Assembly (NCBI GenBank): GCA_021805955.1
Contig: JAJZDO010000833.1
Location: 1-9,183 of the forward strand
From: Acidobacteriota bacterium
GTDB lineage: Bacteria; Acidobacteriota; Terriglobia; Terriglobales; Acidobacteriaceae
DNA length: 9,183 nucleotides
Direction of reading: 5' to 3'
A model generated the notes under the pieces. That model had not been told where the DNA came from. It ran no database searches and saw nothing but the letters and a program-made list of their open reading frames with translations. Positions 1 to 6,490 of this stretch are shown here, in pieces. A program made the position numbers and the translations under genes. Positions within the stretch are counted from its first letter, which is position 1, and each line of letters opens with the position of its first letter.

Positions 1-2
1 GA

Positions 3-161
3 CTGCTGTTGGCGCATTCCATCGGTTTTGCGGTTGTACTCACTCATGTGGCGACATTCAAACCTATCTGGTTTGGGATAATAGTGCTTCCCGAGATGGT
101 TGGATTTATTCTTTGTAGGAATTGGCTCCTTCCAGATACGCGCACCGAGAATGACTCTTAA
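3..161 (+). CDS. C-terminal fragment of a hydrophobic, probably membrane protein (cut by window edge)
   Basis: An open frame runs from the window edge to a TAA at 159-161, giving 52 residues. It begins LLLAHSIGFAVVLTHVA, continues with a second hydrophobic stretch around PIWFGIIVLPEMVGFIL, and ends in a short polar tail (PDTRTENDS). Two hydrophobic segments followed by a charged tail fit the end of an integral membrane protein. The other two + frames give less protein-like peptides. No family motif is visible in so short a piece, so I do not assign a function. Location next to glycan export genes would allow a transporter or membrane acyltransferase, but that is only a guess. The repeat-rich region that follows separates it from the flippase gene, which lies on the opposite strand. 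Confidence 0.45.
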   Translation: MLLAHSIGFAVVLTHVATFKPIWFGIIVLPEMVGFILCRNWLLPDTRTENDS

Positions 162-203
162 AACAATAAGCACGAGGCGAAGAAACGAGATCGATCCCGA
201 GTA

Positions 204-269
204 GGCGGGTGGTCCAGGTCTGAGAGGAACGCACGAGGGTGCCCCACGTCTCGCGTTTGAGACGTGGGG
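204..269 (+). repeat. REP-like leader of the transposase: GGGTGGTCCA head plus perfect 11-bp hairpin
   Basis: The block starts with GGCGGGTGGTCCAGGT (204-219) and continues through GGGTGCC (237-243) into a perfect inverted repeat. The arms are CCCCACGTCTC (242-252) and GAGACGTGGGG (259-269), separated by a 6-nt loop. It ends 12 nt before the GTG start of the transposase at 282. Hairpins flanking RAYT genes are their usual substrates (known for the family), so this is a good candidate for the cognate REP. The GGGG of the 3' arm (266-269) is also the only Shine-Dalgarno-like run upstream of the GTG, so the hairpin might mask translation; that is inference. No T-tract follows, so it does not look like an intrinsic terminator. 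Confidence 0.65.
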
Positions 270-568
270 TAAGATGCTGGGGTGCCCAGGTCGCTCGTCC
301 GCTACCAACAGTCCGGTGATCTTCACTTTGTCACCTTCAGTTGTTATCGACGCCAGCCGCATCTGGGGTCGCCAGCGGCGAGAGAGACTTTCGAACATTC
401 TTTGGAGACGATGCGGGTGCGGTACGACTTCTTCGTAACCGGCTACGTGGTGATGCCGGAGCATGTGCATCTGCTTCTGAGCGAGCCGAAGCTGGGATCC
501 CTGGCGAAGGCGCTACAGGCCGTGAAACTTTCCGTAGCGGTGCAGCGGAGCGAACGTCCCTTCTGGAC

Positions 569-606
569 GGGTGGCCCATTCAAGCCTGATTTTGGCTTGA
601 GTGGGG
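569..606. repeat. REP-like palindrome at the transposase truncation point
   Basis: The GGGTGGCCCA head (569-578) leads into an imperfect inverted repeat. The left arm is GCCCATTCAAGCC (574-586) and the right arm GGCTTGAGTGGGG (594-606), with a TGATTTT loop. The inner seven pairs (580-586 with 594-600) are perfect. Its left edge coincides within a few bases with the point where transposase homology ends. This suggests that the palindrome entered or recombined at this site. Confidence 0.6.
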
Positions 607-643
607 CGCATCAGGAAGATACGCTGTGTCGGAATGCCCAGTG

Positions 644-740
644 GGCGGGTGGCCCAGGTTGGAATTGGGTGCCGCACGTCTCGGGTTTGCAACGCGGGTT
701 CAAAAAGGTGAAGCGTCCAAGGTCTCTCGCCCGCTATCAA
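644..740 (+). repeat. Degenerate second copy of the REP/RAYT leader and RAYT start
   Basis: The block repeats, in the same order, the parts seen at 204-308. GGCGGGTGGCCCAGGT (644-659) matches 204-219 with one change. GGGTGCCGCACGTCTCGGGTTT (667-688, loosely) matches 237-258. The stretch CCAAGGTCTCTCGCCCGC with TATCAA (717-740) matches the transposase start at 285-308. Translated in the same frame as the upstream transposase, the last part reads RPRSLARYQ against PRSLVRYQ at the true N-terminus. The second arm of the hairpin is decayed (about 689-698), and no transposase homology continues past about 742. It is a relic of another copy of the same element about 430-440 bp downstream of the first. 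Confidence 0.55.
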
Positions 741-793
741 GTCGAGACCGAGTCGCCATGGATAGCGGTGGCGCGTGACCAAGCTCTCTACTC

Positions 794-852
794 CCACATC
801 TCAGAAGCCGGATGCCGGGCACCCTCATGTTGAGAGCGCAAGCGAGATGTGG
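794..852. repeat. Spaced inverted repeat, probably a decayed REP pair
   Basis: CCACATCTC (794-802) and GAGATGTGG (844-852) are perfect 9-bp reverse complements separated by 41 nt. The sequence resembles the CCCCACGTCTC arms at 242-269 with A for G at one position, so it probably belongs to the same repeat family. It ends 33 bp beyond the 3' end of the flippase gene and could form a stem in a transcript reading through that end. A terminator role is not supported, as no T-run follows on either strand. Confidence 0.4.
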
Positions 853-884
853 CCCACCTGCCCGGAGCCATTGGCCGAGAAGTC

Positions 885-2432
885 TTATGTGGCGCGCACT
901 CCGCGCAGACGCGCCAATATGCGATCCGAGCCCTTGCCGCCAAACTCCAGCAGCCAGACTGGAACAATGTAGAGGACGGCGCAGATAGCCGGAATGAGCA
1001 CGAGGTGCAGAATATCCGGCGCCAACCAATAATGCGAGATGACGAACGGAACGATCAGCAGCAGCGCGCACCGGCTGCCGGTTTTCGCGTAGAGCCCCAG
1101 CGTCTTGCGTTTGCTGATGTGCAACAGCCGCTCCACGACGATGGGCTGCAGGATGCCGCGAAATACGATGCTCGGGATCAGCGTGCCCAGCGCTACACCC
1201 ATCATGCCGAACGGCCGCACAAAAAGGATGCTCAGGATCAGGTTGCAGACGGCCTCTGAAATGTTAAGAACCGCGTAGGCCTTCTGATGCAGGCTGGCGT
1301 AGAGCGCATTGACGGACGTGGATTGCGACGTCTCCAGAAATACGGCGATCGCCAGAATTACAACCACTGGGTACGCGTCGGTGAACCTGGCGCCCATCCA
1401 CCGCGTGATGAAGTCCTTCGACCAGACGATCAGACCGAAGCAGATGAAGGCCGAGGCACACAACGCCACCCGCGATCCGGCGAGGAAACTGCGTTCAAAG
1501 GCCGCGTCGTCATCGACGCTCTTTTGCATGCTCAGTACCGGCATAAATACGCCGACGATAGCGGCAACCGCGTCCAGGTAGTACATGACCAGCGTGCTGC
1601 CGACGGTATAGTGCGTCACGGCCATCAGACCGACGAAGAACGAGACCGTGAGAGTATCCGTTTGGAAGCGGATGCGGTCGGCGACCTGGCCGAGCATGAC
1701 AGGCCCGGCAAATCGATAGAGCTTGCGGAAGGTCTGCTGATTCCAGCGGGGAAAGCGAAAAATTTTCAGGTAAGGGAAGTAGTGGTTCACGCTCCATAGC
1801 ACGATGGCGTTGGCGGGTACCCCCCCAAAGACGGCGAGCCAGGCTAAAGCTACAATTCCATGGTGATGCGTGAGCAGATAAACCGTGCCTGTGGCCCGAA
1901 TAATGCCGGTCATCACAAGAACCCAGGCGGTAATGTCAAAATGCTGGGCGGCGTTCAGCGTTCCAAAAGGAACCCGCATCCCGAACGACGTCGCCGTGCT
2001 GATCCCCAGGATGAGGATGATGGTCGCCATGGCGCGGCCGTGCGTGTAGTGCAGCTTAATCATGGCGAACGCCAGAATGAACGTTGCCAGGATCAGGATA
2101 ATGCCGACGCCGCTGAAAATTAACGCCGAGACATAGTAGATGTTTCGAGCTTCCTCGTGGTCCTCGCGGCCCAGCGCATACGACATGTGGGTAAAGATTG
2201 CGCCGGATAGTCCCAGGTCCAGGAAACTGTAATACCCAAGAAAAGCGACCGCTGTGGCCCAGATGCCATATTGCTGCGAACCCAGGCGGTGGACCATGAA
2301 CGGCATGAGAAAAAAGCCGATCGAGGCCAGGATGAACATACGCAGCACGCGGCTGCTCGAGCCGCGGATCAGCTTCTTTACGGAATACATCTGCCGCGGC
2401 TTCGGTTGGGGAACAGTTGAGGTCACGGCCAA
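885..2432 (-). CDS. Wzx/MOP-type polysaccharide flippase (oligosaccharide transporter)
   Basis: The 515-residue protein is almost entirely hydrophobic helices joined by short basic loops, the size and layout of MOP-superfamily flippases (usually 400-520 residues, 12-14 membrane spans). These proteins move undecaprenyl-linked sugar units across the inner membrane. The N-terminal pattern is typical: a short basic lead (SVKKLIRGSSSRVLR), the first span, then PFMVHRLGSQQYGIWA and a YYSFLDLGLSGAI segment at about residues 44-79, which is the family's LG..YG.W and LDLG signature. Further spans run to the C-terminus, where an FGGKGSDRILARLRG tail follows the last helix. The start is TTG at 2432: an AAGGA lies 6 nt upstream, and the next candidate, GTG at 2426, would leave 12 nt. 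The gene is divergent from the ligase gene, with which it would cooperate. Sugar specificity cannot be inferred. Confidence 0.88.
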   Translation of the reverse strand: MAVTSTVPQPKPRQMYSVKKLIRGSSSRVLRMFILASIGFFLMPFMVHRLGSQQYGIWATAVAFLGYYSFLDLGLSGAIFTHMSYALGREDHEEARNIYYVSALIFSGVGIILILATFILAFAMIKLHYTHGRAMATIILILGISTATSFGMRVPFGTLNAAQHFDITAWVLVMTGIIRATGTVYLLTHHHGIVALAWLAVFGGVPANAIVLWSVNHYFPYLKIFRFPRWNQQTFRKLYRFAGPVMLGQVADRIRFQTDTLTVSFFVGLMAVTHYTVGSTLVMYYLDAVAAIVGVFMPVLSMQKSVDDDAAFERSFLAGSRVALCASAFICFGLIVWSKDFITRWMGARFTDAYPVVVILAIAVFLETSQSTSVNALYASLHQKAYAVLNISEAVCNLILSILFVRPFGMMGVALGTLIPSIVFRGILQPIVVERLLHISKRKTLGLYAKTGSRCALLLIVPFVISHYWLAPDILHLVLIPAICAVLYIVPVWLLEFGGKGSDRILARLRGVRAT

Positions 2433-2438
2433 ACGATA

Positions 2439-2443
2439 TCCTT
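2439..2443 (-). promoter_or_regulatory. Ribosome binding site AAGGA deciding the TTG start of the flippase
   Basis: On the minus strand AAGGA occupies 2443-2439, followed by six bases and then TTG at 2432-2430. The spacing is ideal for TTG and too long for the GTG two codons later. No ATG occurs until codon 15. Confidence 0.55.
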
Positions 2444-2541
2444 AAGGTGCAGAGATGCAACGCTCTCCGCCTGTTGATTGCACTTCACAGGCCAAACTCT
2501 TATGCGGACTTTCGTCACATTCCAGTGCTTGGGGAAGGCGA

Positions 2542-2561
2542 GTGTGCAATGATTTGCACAC
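2542..2561. promoter_or_regulatory. Perfect 8+8 bp dyad, candidate operator
   Basis: GTGTGCAA (2542-2549) and TTGCACAC (2554-2561) are exact reverse complements separated by TGAT. It is the only perfect dyad of this size that I found in the region and lies near the middle of the divergent intergenic space, 110 bp from the flippase start and 106 bp from the ligase start. A compact symmetric site in this place is what a dimeric helix-turn-helix regulator would bind to control both genes. A small hairpin is the alternative. No regulator gene lies in the window, so the assignment is inference. Confidence 0.35.
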
Positions 2562-2666
2562 ATCCCGGCGTGATTTGCGGGTTGGGCATCGCCGCCAAGG
2601 CGGTCAGATTGGCAATTGGCGTGCACTAACGCAACGGTACCTCTAGCCGGGACGGGCCCGTTTTCG

Positions 2667-4031
2667 ATGCAGGTTTTTGTTCTTCTGGTGATCTTCGTGC
2701 TTATGATGGCCGGCTTGATGCGGCCATACATTGGGCTTTTGGCGCTGCTAATTGTCATGGAGCTGCAACCGGGAGAACTGTATCCCACTCTGGCTCCCCT
2801 TCATCTGGAACGTGTTGCGGCGGTCTTGCTGCTGATTTCTTTTCTCATGCATGGGGAAAAGTGGCGCTTTCCGGCACCCACCCGCTGGTTTCTGGCCTTC
2901 TATGGGGCAATGATTGTCTCAATCCCGCTCGCGTTCTGGCGCAGCAATTCGCTCGCTTCCTGCTTCTCCTTCCTGGAAATTGTGGTGTACGTTCTGTTTG
3001 CGACGGCGCTGCTAACCACAGAGGCCCGCATCCGTGGCTTCATTCTGACGGAGATCTTGCTCGTAACGTGGCTGGGCGGCAGCGCGCTTTACAACTACCA
3101 TCGTGGCATTTGGCTTGTCCGGATGAATATCGAGCGGGCGGTCGGGATCACCAGCTCAGCCGGGGATCCAGATTCACTGGCGGCCACATTGCTGCTTTCC
3201 ATTCCACTGTGTCTGGCGCTGATGGCACGGGGCAATCCGCCCTGGATGCGGTTGGTCGGTCTTGGGACCATCTGCATAGCACTCGTCACGATCTTGGACA
3301 CCGGTTCGCGTGCGGCCGCCTTGGGGGTCGTGTTCCTGGTGGCGATTCTCATTTTCCGCAAGCGGAAGAATCTGATTTTTCTGCCGATTGTTGCCGCTTT
3401 GAGTCCGGTAGTCTGGCTGGCGATTCCCGCCCAATACAAGGCTCGGTATGAGACGGTCGATCATCTGAAGGGGGATGAATCCTATCAAAACCGCATTTTG
3501 AGTTGGAAAGGAGGGATTGCCATGTTTGAGCACAATCCTCTTACTGGCGTGGGCGCCGGAAATTACACCGATGCGAATGGAAATGGGTACTGGCCTGGGC
3601 CCAGGCATCGCTTCTATCTCAATGCTCACTCGCTGTACTTTAAGCTTCTGGGCGAACTCGGCATAGTTGGAATCATTACTTTCGGCGGCTACACCCTCTG
3701 TGTATTCCGGCTGAACATGAGATCGCGGCGACAGCTTTTAGAAATGCATGAATCGCAATTCCTTACAGAACTGCCGGCACTGCTGAACATCATCTTCCTT
3801 CAACTTTTCTTCGCCGGATATGCAGCGCATAATCTCTATCGCATCACGTGGTTCGTAGTTGGGGCCATTTCCGCATCGATCAGCCTGCTGCCCGCTCTGG
3901 AAAACGTGCCTGAGGGTGTGGAAGTTCGGCAACACAAAAGGGATAGCGTGTCTCTCGCGGAAAGCGACTGGTCGCCTGCCCTGCTGCCGGAACTGCGCGC
4001 ACGCCTTGGCGCGGGTACGCAGGCATCCTGA
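2667..4031 (+). CDS. O-antigen ligase / Wzy polymerase family membrane protein
   Basis: The 454-residue polytopic protein has many hydrophobic helices, beginning with QVFVLLVIFVLMMAGLM. It carries the features of the O-antigen ligase (Wzy_C) family: a DTGSRAAALG segment (about 211-220, with the conserved-type Arg at 215) opening a helix, then a large periplasmic loop holding NPLTGVGAGNY (from residue 290), and LNAHSLYFKLLGELGIVG with His at 321, the histidine position typical of WaaL/Wzy-type enzymes. Such proteins transfer lipid-linked glycans on the periplasmic face, either onto an acceptor or onto a growing chain. Which of the two applies cannot be decided from sequence. I chose ATG 2667; an upstream TTG at 2616 in frame would add 17 residues with no hydrophobic or family-like content. 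The C-terminal 60 residues or so form a polar tail. The beta-helix gene follows 257 bp downstream on the same strand. Confidence 0.85.
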   Translation: MQVFVLLVIFVLMMAGLMRPYIGLLALLIVMELQPGELYPTLAPLHLERVAAVLLLISFLMHGEKWRFPAPTRWFLAFYGAMIVSIPLAFWRSNSLASCFSFLEIVVYVLFATALLTTEARIRGFILTEILLVTWLGGSALYNYHRGIWLVRMNIERAVGITSSAGDPDSLAATLLLSIPLCLALMARGNPPWMRLVGLGTICIALVTILDTGSRAAALGVVFLVAILIFRKRKNLIFLPIVAALSPVVWLAIPAQYKARYETVDHLKGDESYQNRILSWKGGIAMFEHNPLTGVGAGNYTDANGNGYWPGPRHRFYLNAHSLYFKLLGELGIVGIITFGGYTLCVFRLNMRSRRQLLEMHESQFLTELPALLNIIFLQLFFAGYAAHNLYRITWFVVGAISASISLLPALENVPEGVEVRQHKRDSVSLAESDWSPALLPELRARLGAGTQAS

Positions 4032-4060
4032 AGGAGTGGATTCCTGCTCGACGAATTTTC

Positions 4061-4090
4061 TTGGTGTCTGCCTGGGTCGCAGGGTATGAT
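4061..4090 (+). promoter_or_regulatory. Weak sigma70-like promoter candidate before the beta-helix gene
   Basis: TTGGTG (4061-4066) and TATGAT (4085-4090) are separated by 18 bp. The -10 has five of six consensus bases, the -35 only three of six. It would give a leader of about 190 nt for the beta-helix gene. The 257-bp gap after the ligase makes a separate promoter plausible, but this particular match is weak. The rest of the gap (4032-4288) holds nothing else that I can support. Confidence 0.2.
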
Positions 4091-4288
4091 TCCGCCTAGC
4101 CTCAAAAACTATATACAGCTTAACCGGCTGCAGAACACGCGCTTGCGTTACCTGCGGGTCTGCCATCGCCGTTCTTCCCGAGAACCTGCGCGGTAGCGAT
4201 TGCTCTCTGGGTTTTGATCCTTTCTGCCTTCTTATCGCCAACCGGAACGCGTAATCGTTGGCGGCATCTGCATCGAACTGGAGCGCAA

Positions 4289-6313
4289 ATGTCGATCAAG
4301 TCTTTTCTCCCCCTTGCGGTTTTTGCAATCGCCGCCATTCCCGCGCGCGGTGCAGCGTCACACATGATTCCCGCGGCTCCTCGCGCCATTTGCACCGGCC
4401 TGACCACGCTGCCCAATGACCGCAGTTCTGGGACAAGTCAACGTGGCGGCGGATTGCAAGTGGCGATGCTCGAATTGCCAGCTTCGCTGGAATCCGCGAC
4501 CCCCAGCAGTTGCTACCCGCCGCTGAGTTTCGCCACCCCGGGAGTACCCGCAGGCACGGCAGGTAGCAAATATTCCGCCTCACTGGCGGCAAATGGCGGC
4601 CAACCTCCCTATTCCTGGAGCTTCGGACAATCCGCGCTGCCGCCCGGATTCTCGATCTCTTCAAATGGAACAATCACCGGAACGCCGCAGCAAGCCGGCA
4701 CCTATCCTTTCCACGTGATCGTGTCCGATTCGCTGAAGAATAATGTTCTGGCCTCGCTGGTTCTGACGGTGAACCCGGCAGATCCAACGACTCCACCACC
4801 GCCCACAAACCCACCGCCCACGGATCCGCCGCCTACAAACCCGCCGCCCACGAATCCGCCGCCTACAAACCCGCCGCCCACGAATCCTCCTCCGCCGAAC
4901 CCGCCGCCACCGGGACCGCCTCCGTCGGGCAAGCCATTGACCGCGTGCAAGGATCTGACATCGGGTGGGAAGTACTATTTGGCGAATGACGTGTCCAGCC
5001 CTGGCACATGTTTTGGAATCGATGCTGATGGAATCTCGCTAAACCTCAACGGCCATACCATCACCTACGGCACTGGAGGCGGTACAACGCCCACGCCCGC
5101 GATTGAAGGCCATGATTGCTGGTTTGTCACAGGGCACTTTATTGGCGGTCCGTGCGGCACCCGTCATGGAGGTGTCGAAGTCTATAACGGAAAGATCATT
5201 CAGTCGCCAAACTCCGCCCCGTTCAGTGATGCTTTCAGCTTCGGCCAGGGGACCTTCAGTTCCGCGCCCTATATCCATGACATTACGGCAACCATTCAGA
5301 ACCAGGGGGCGCAGTTTTATTACTCGACCTTCATGGTCCCTGGAGCACGAATTGAAAATAACAACATCACGGACCATGTGACCAACATCCAGCTGCCGGG
5401 CCAGGGAATGCTTTCTGCTCGCGCGGCATTCCAGGGGCAGGCCATTGCCATCCTTGGACCTGAAAATAATCCGGGAAGCGGCGATACGATTACAGGAAAC
5501 AAACTGGTGGGTGGCCCGCAGGGCGGCATTCGCAGTGTGAACCAAAACACGATGATCAGCAATAATGACATCAGCATGGATGCCTATTATTCGAACGACT
5601 ACTGCTTCGAAGTGTCGGCCGCCGGCACCACAGTTACGAATAATAACTGCCACCCAGTCAGCGGCCGAGGAGTTAACGTCGACGCTGGCAATGTGACAGT
5701 ATCAAATAACACTTTCAACGTGACAGAACTGCTGCAGAATCGGGAGTATGGCCCGAACGGCCAGCCTGGTTGTGAAGGTGGTGGCGCCTACGGCATCCGG
5801 TTCAAGTTCATGGCATTCAAATCAACATTCAATATGAGTAACGATGTGATCACCAATAACAACGTTACCGTTACCGCCGGACCATGCCAGGGAATTGGTT
5901 TACAGTTCGTTCTGGTTCCCGCCAATGGTTCCATCAATGTGAGCGGCAATACTTTCACAATGGTCAATCTCAATCAGGGGCAGCCAGATTATGCAATCGG
6001 CATGGATGCCGCATTTGGGAATGGCGTTTCCGTCACGGGCAATACATTTTCGGCGACTACCGCCTTCGTTGAAGGAGAGTGGGACGGATTCAGCAATTTC
6101 ACCATCGGTCATAATACCTGGGTCGGAACGCCCGCCCATACTGTTTATGCCTGGGATGGTAGGTGTGATCCAAGCACCAATAATCCATCGCCCGAGTGCC
6201 CTTCGAGCGTGACGGTGACGGACCCTCTTCCAAATACTGTGCAATGCGGTAACTACAGTGAAGCGACTGTGACCGTGAACGGCCAGGTGACACAATGCAA
6301 GGCGCAACATTGA
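4289..6313 (+). CDS. Secreted putative-Ig / proline-linker / parallel beta-helix protein
   Basis: The 674-residue protein starts at ATG 4289 with GGAG five bases upstream. Residues 1-24 or so (MSIKSFLPLAVFAIAAIPARG) form a Sec signal peptide with a likely Ala-x-Ala type cleavage site. Residues about 75-165 are a putative Ig (He_PIG) domain, shown by GGQPPYSWS, LPPGFSISSNGTITGTPQQAGTY and a V.VSDS strand. Residues about 168-215 are a Pro/Thr/Asn linker built of PPPTN units. The rest, from ACKDLTSGGKYYLANDV and ISLNLNGHTI, is a right-handed parallel beta-helix with an asparagine ladder (ENNNI, SNNDI, TNNNC, SNNTF, TNNNV, SGNTF, TGNTF, GHNTW). The C-terminus is Cys-rich, suggesting disulfides. 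No sorting signal such as PEP-CTERM is seen. This fold serves polysaccharide lyases, epimerases and glycan binders, so binding or trimming the exported polymer is a fair inference. No catalytic triad is recognisable. A TTG at 4214 would add 25 residues and bury the signal peptide. Confidence 0.85.
   Translation: MSIKSFLPLAVFAIAAIPARGAASHMIPAAPRAICTGLTTLPNDRSSGTSQRGGGLQVAMLELPASLESATPSSCYPPLSFATPGVPAGTAGSKYSASLAANGGQPPYSWSFGQSALPPGFSISSNGTITGTPQQAGTYPFHVIVSDSLKNNVLASLVLTVNPADPTTPPPPTNPPPTDPPPTNPPPTNPPPTNPPPTNPPPPNPPPPGPPPSGKPLTACKDLTSGGKYYLANDVSSPGTCFGIDADGISLNLNGHTITYGTGGGTTPTPAIEGHDCWFVTGHFIGGPCGTRHGGVEVYNGKIIQSPNSAPFSDAFSFGQGTFSSAPYIHDITATIQNQGAQFYYSTFMVPGARIENNNITDHVTNIQLPGQGMLSARAAFQGQAIAILGPENNPGSGDTITGNKLVGGPQGGIRSVNQNTMISNNDISMDAYYSNDYCFEVSAAGTTVTNNNCHPVSGRGVNVDAGNVTVSNNTFNVTELLQNREYGPNGQPGCEGGGAYGIRFKFMAFKSTFNMSNDVITNNNVTVTAGPCQGIGLQFVLVPANGSINVSGNTFTMVNLNQGQPDYAIGMDAAFGNGVSVTGNTFSATTAFVEGEWDGFSNFTIGHNTWVGTPAHTVYAWDGRCDPSTNNPSPECPSSVTVTDPLPNTVQCGNYSEATVTVNGQVTQCKAQH
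4801..4890 (+). repeat. Three tandem 30-bp repeats encoding the PPPTNPPPT linker
   Basis: Three consecutive 30-bp units (4801-4830, 4831-4860, 4861-4890) each read GCCTACAAACCCGCCGCCCA followed by CGAATCCGCC, with a few substitutions in the first unit and two in the last. Each unit is itself two 15-bp half-units encoding PPPTN. The length of 30 bp keeps the frame, so copy number can change without breaking the gene and would only lengthen or shorten the spacer between the Ig-like and beta-helix domains. The second and third units are nearly identical, pointing to recent duplication. Confidence 0.8.
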
Positions 6314-6490
6314 TCTCGACTACCAGGCGGATGAGAGGCGATAAGCAGGCCGGATCTCGGATGCAGCATAGAAAGAATTACCCGAACACTTGCTGGCGGA
6401 CAAGAGTTTGCGTGATCCGGTCTGTCTGATTTCATATTGCGCGGTTTCAAAACACTCGCTCCCGATCGTTCGAGGGAGACTTACCGACGT

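Larger units (their letters stand above)
282..833 (+). pseudogene. Truncated REP-associated tyrosine transposase (RAYT, IS200-like Y1 family)
   Basis: From a GTG at 282 the first 95 residues or so match the start of RAYT proteins: PRSLVRYQQSGDLHFVTF, then the Y1 transposase core YVVMPEHVHLLLSEP with the metal-binding HUH-type HVH at residues 61-63, then LAKALQAVKLS and RPFW. In intact family members the FW is followed by a short motif carrying the catalytic tyrosine (of the type ARYYDFNV) and a further 60 or more residues with an 'RNPV' motif. Here homology stops at FW (about base 567) and the frame runs into a REP-like palindrome, then into a degenerate copy of the element's own leader, before a TGA at 831-833. 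The catalytic tyrosine and C-terminal half are missing, so the protein should be inactive for cleavage and joining. RAYTs normally move REP or BIME sequences as single-stranded DNA. Whether 3' loss came from a deletion or from REP insertion cannot be told here. Confidence 0.75.
162..884. other. Gene-poor repeat region with a decayed REP/RAYT element
   Basis: This stretch of about 720 bp between the membrane-protein tail and the end of the flippase gene has no intact gene. It contains three copies of a GGGTGGYCCA head (207-216, 569-578, 647-656), several inverted repeats (242-269, 574-606, 794-852), and a transposase reading frame whose second half is not transposase-like. The pattern is that of repetitive extragenic palindromes (REPs) clustered around a REP-associated transposase, since eroded. 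It lies downstream of both flanking genes. Confidence 0.6.
2433..2666. promoter_or_regulatory. Divergent intergenic region between flippase and ligase
   Basis: This 234-bp segment must carry the promoters for both the leftward flippase and the rightward ligase, unless either is read from farther away. I see no pair of strong -35/-10 hexamers on either strand. The clearest structure is the dyad at 2542-2561. Short reading frames here have no ribosome binding sites or recognisable content. Confidence 0.4.

Noticed and set aside
1287..1799. A 170-residue open frame on the plus strand inside the flippase gene
   Set aside because: It is Arg/Asp/Glu-rich and antisense to a membrane protein with family signatures, which is the expected shadow of a GC-rich hydrophobic gene.
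4031..4089. AAGGAG directly after the ligase stop, suggesting a small downstream gene
   Set aside because: The only in-frame start close by (GTG 4036) overlaps the Shine-Dalgarno run itself and gives a 17-residue peptide without features.
4085..4195. A 36-codon frame starting ATG in the gap before the beta-helix gene
   Set aside because: There is no ribosome binding site, no recognisable content, and its start overlaps the weak promoter candidate.
4801..4890. CRISPR-like regular repeats
   Set aside because: The units are directly adjacent with no spacers and encode a proline linker in frame.
5039..5653. A 204-residue open frame on the minus strand inside the beta-helix gene
   Set aside because: It is antisense to a well-supported gene with clear domains, has no recognisable motifs, and its composition is explained by the coding bias of the opposite strand.
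6350..6420. Inverted repeat CCGGATC / GATCCGG in the convergent intergenic region
   Set aside because: Seven-bp arms 57 nt apart are expected by chance in DNA of this composition, and nothing else supports a function.
6459..6478. Possible terminator hairpin (CTCCC/GGGAG) between the convergent beta-helix and GT2 genes
   Set aside because: The stem is only five pairs with a ten-base loop, and no T-run follows on either strand.
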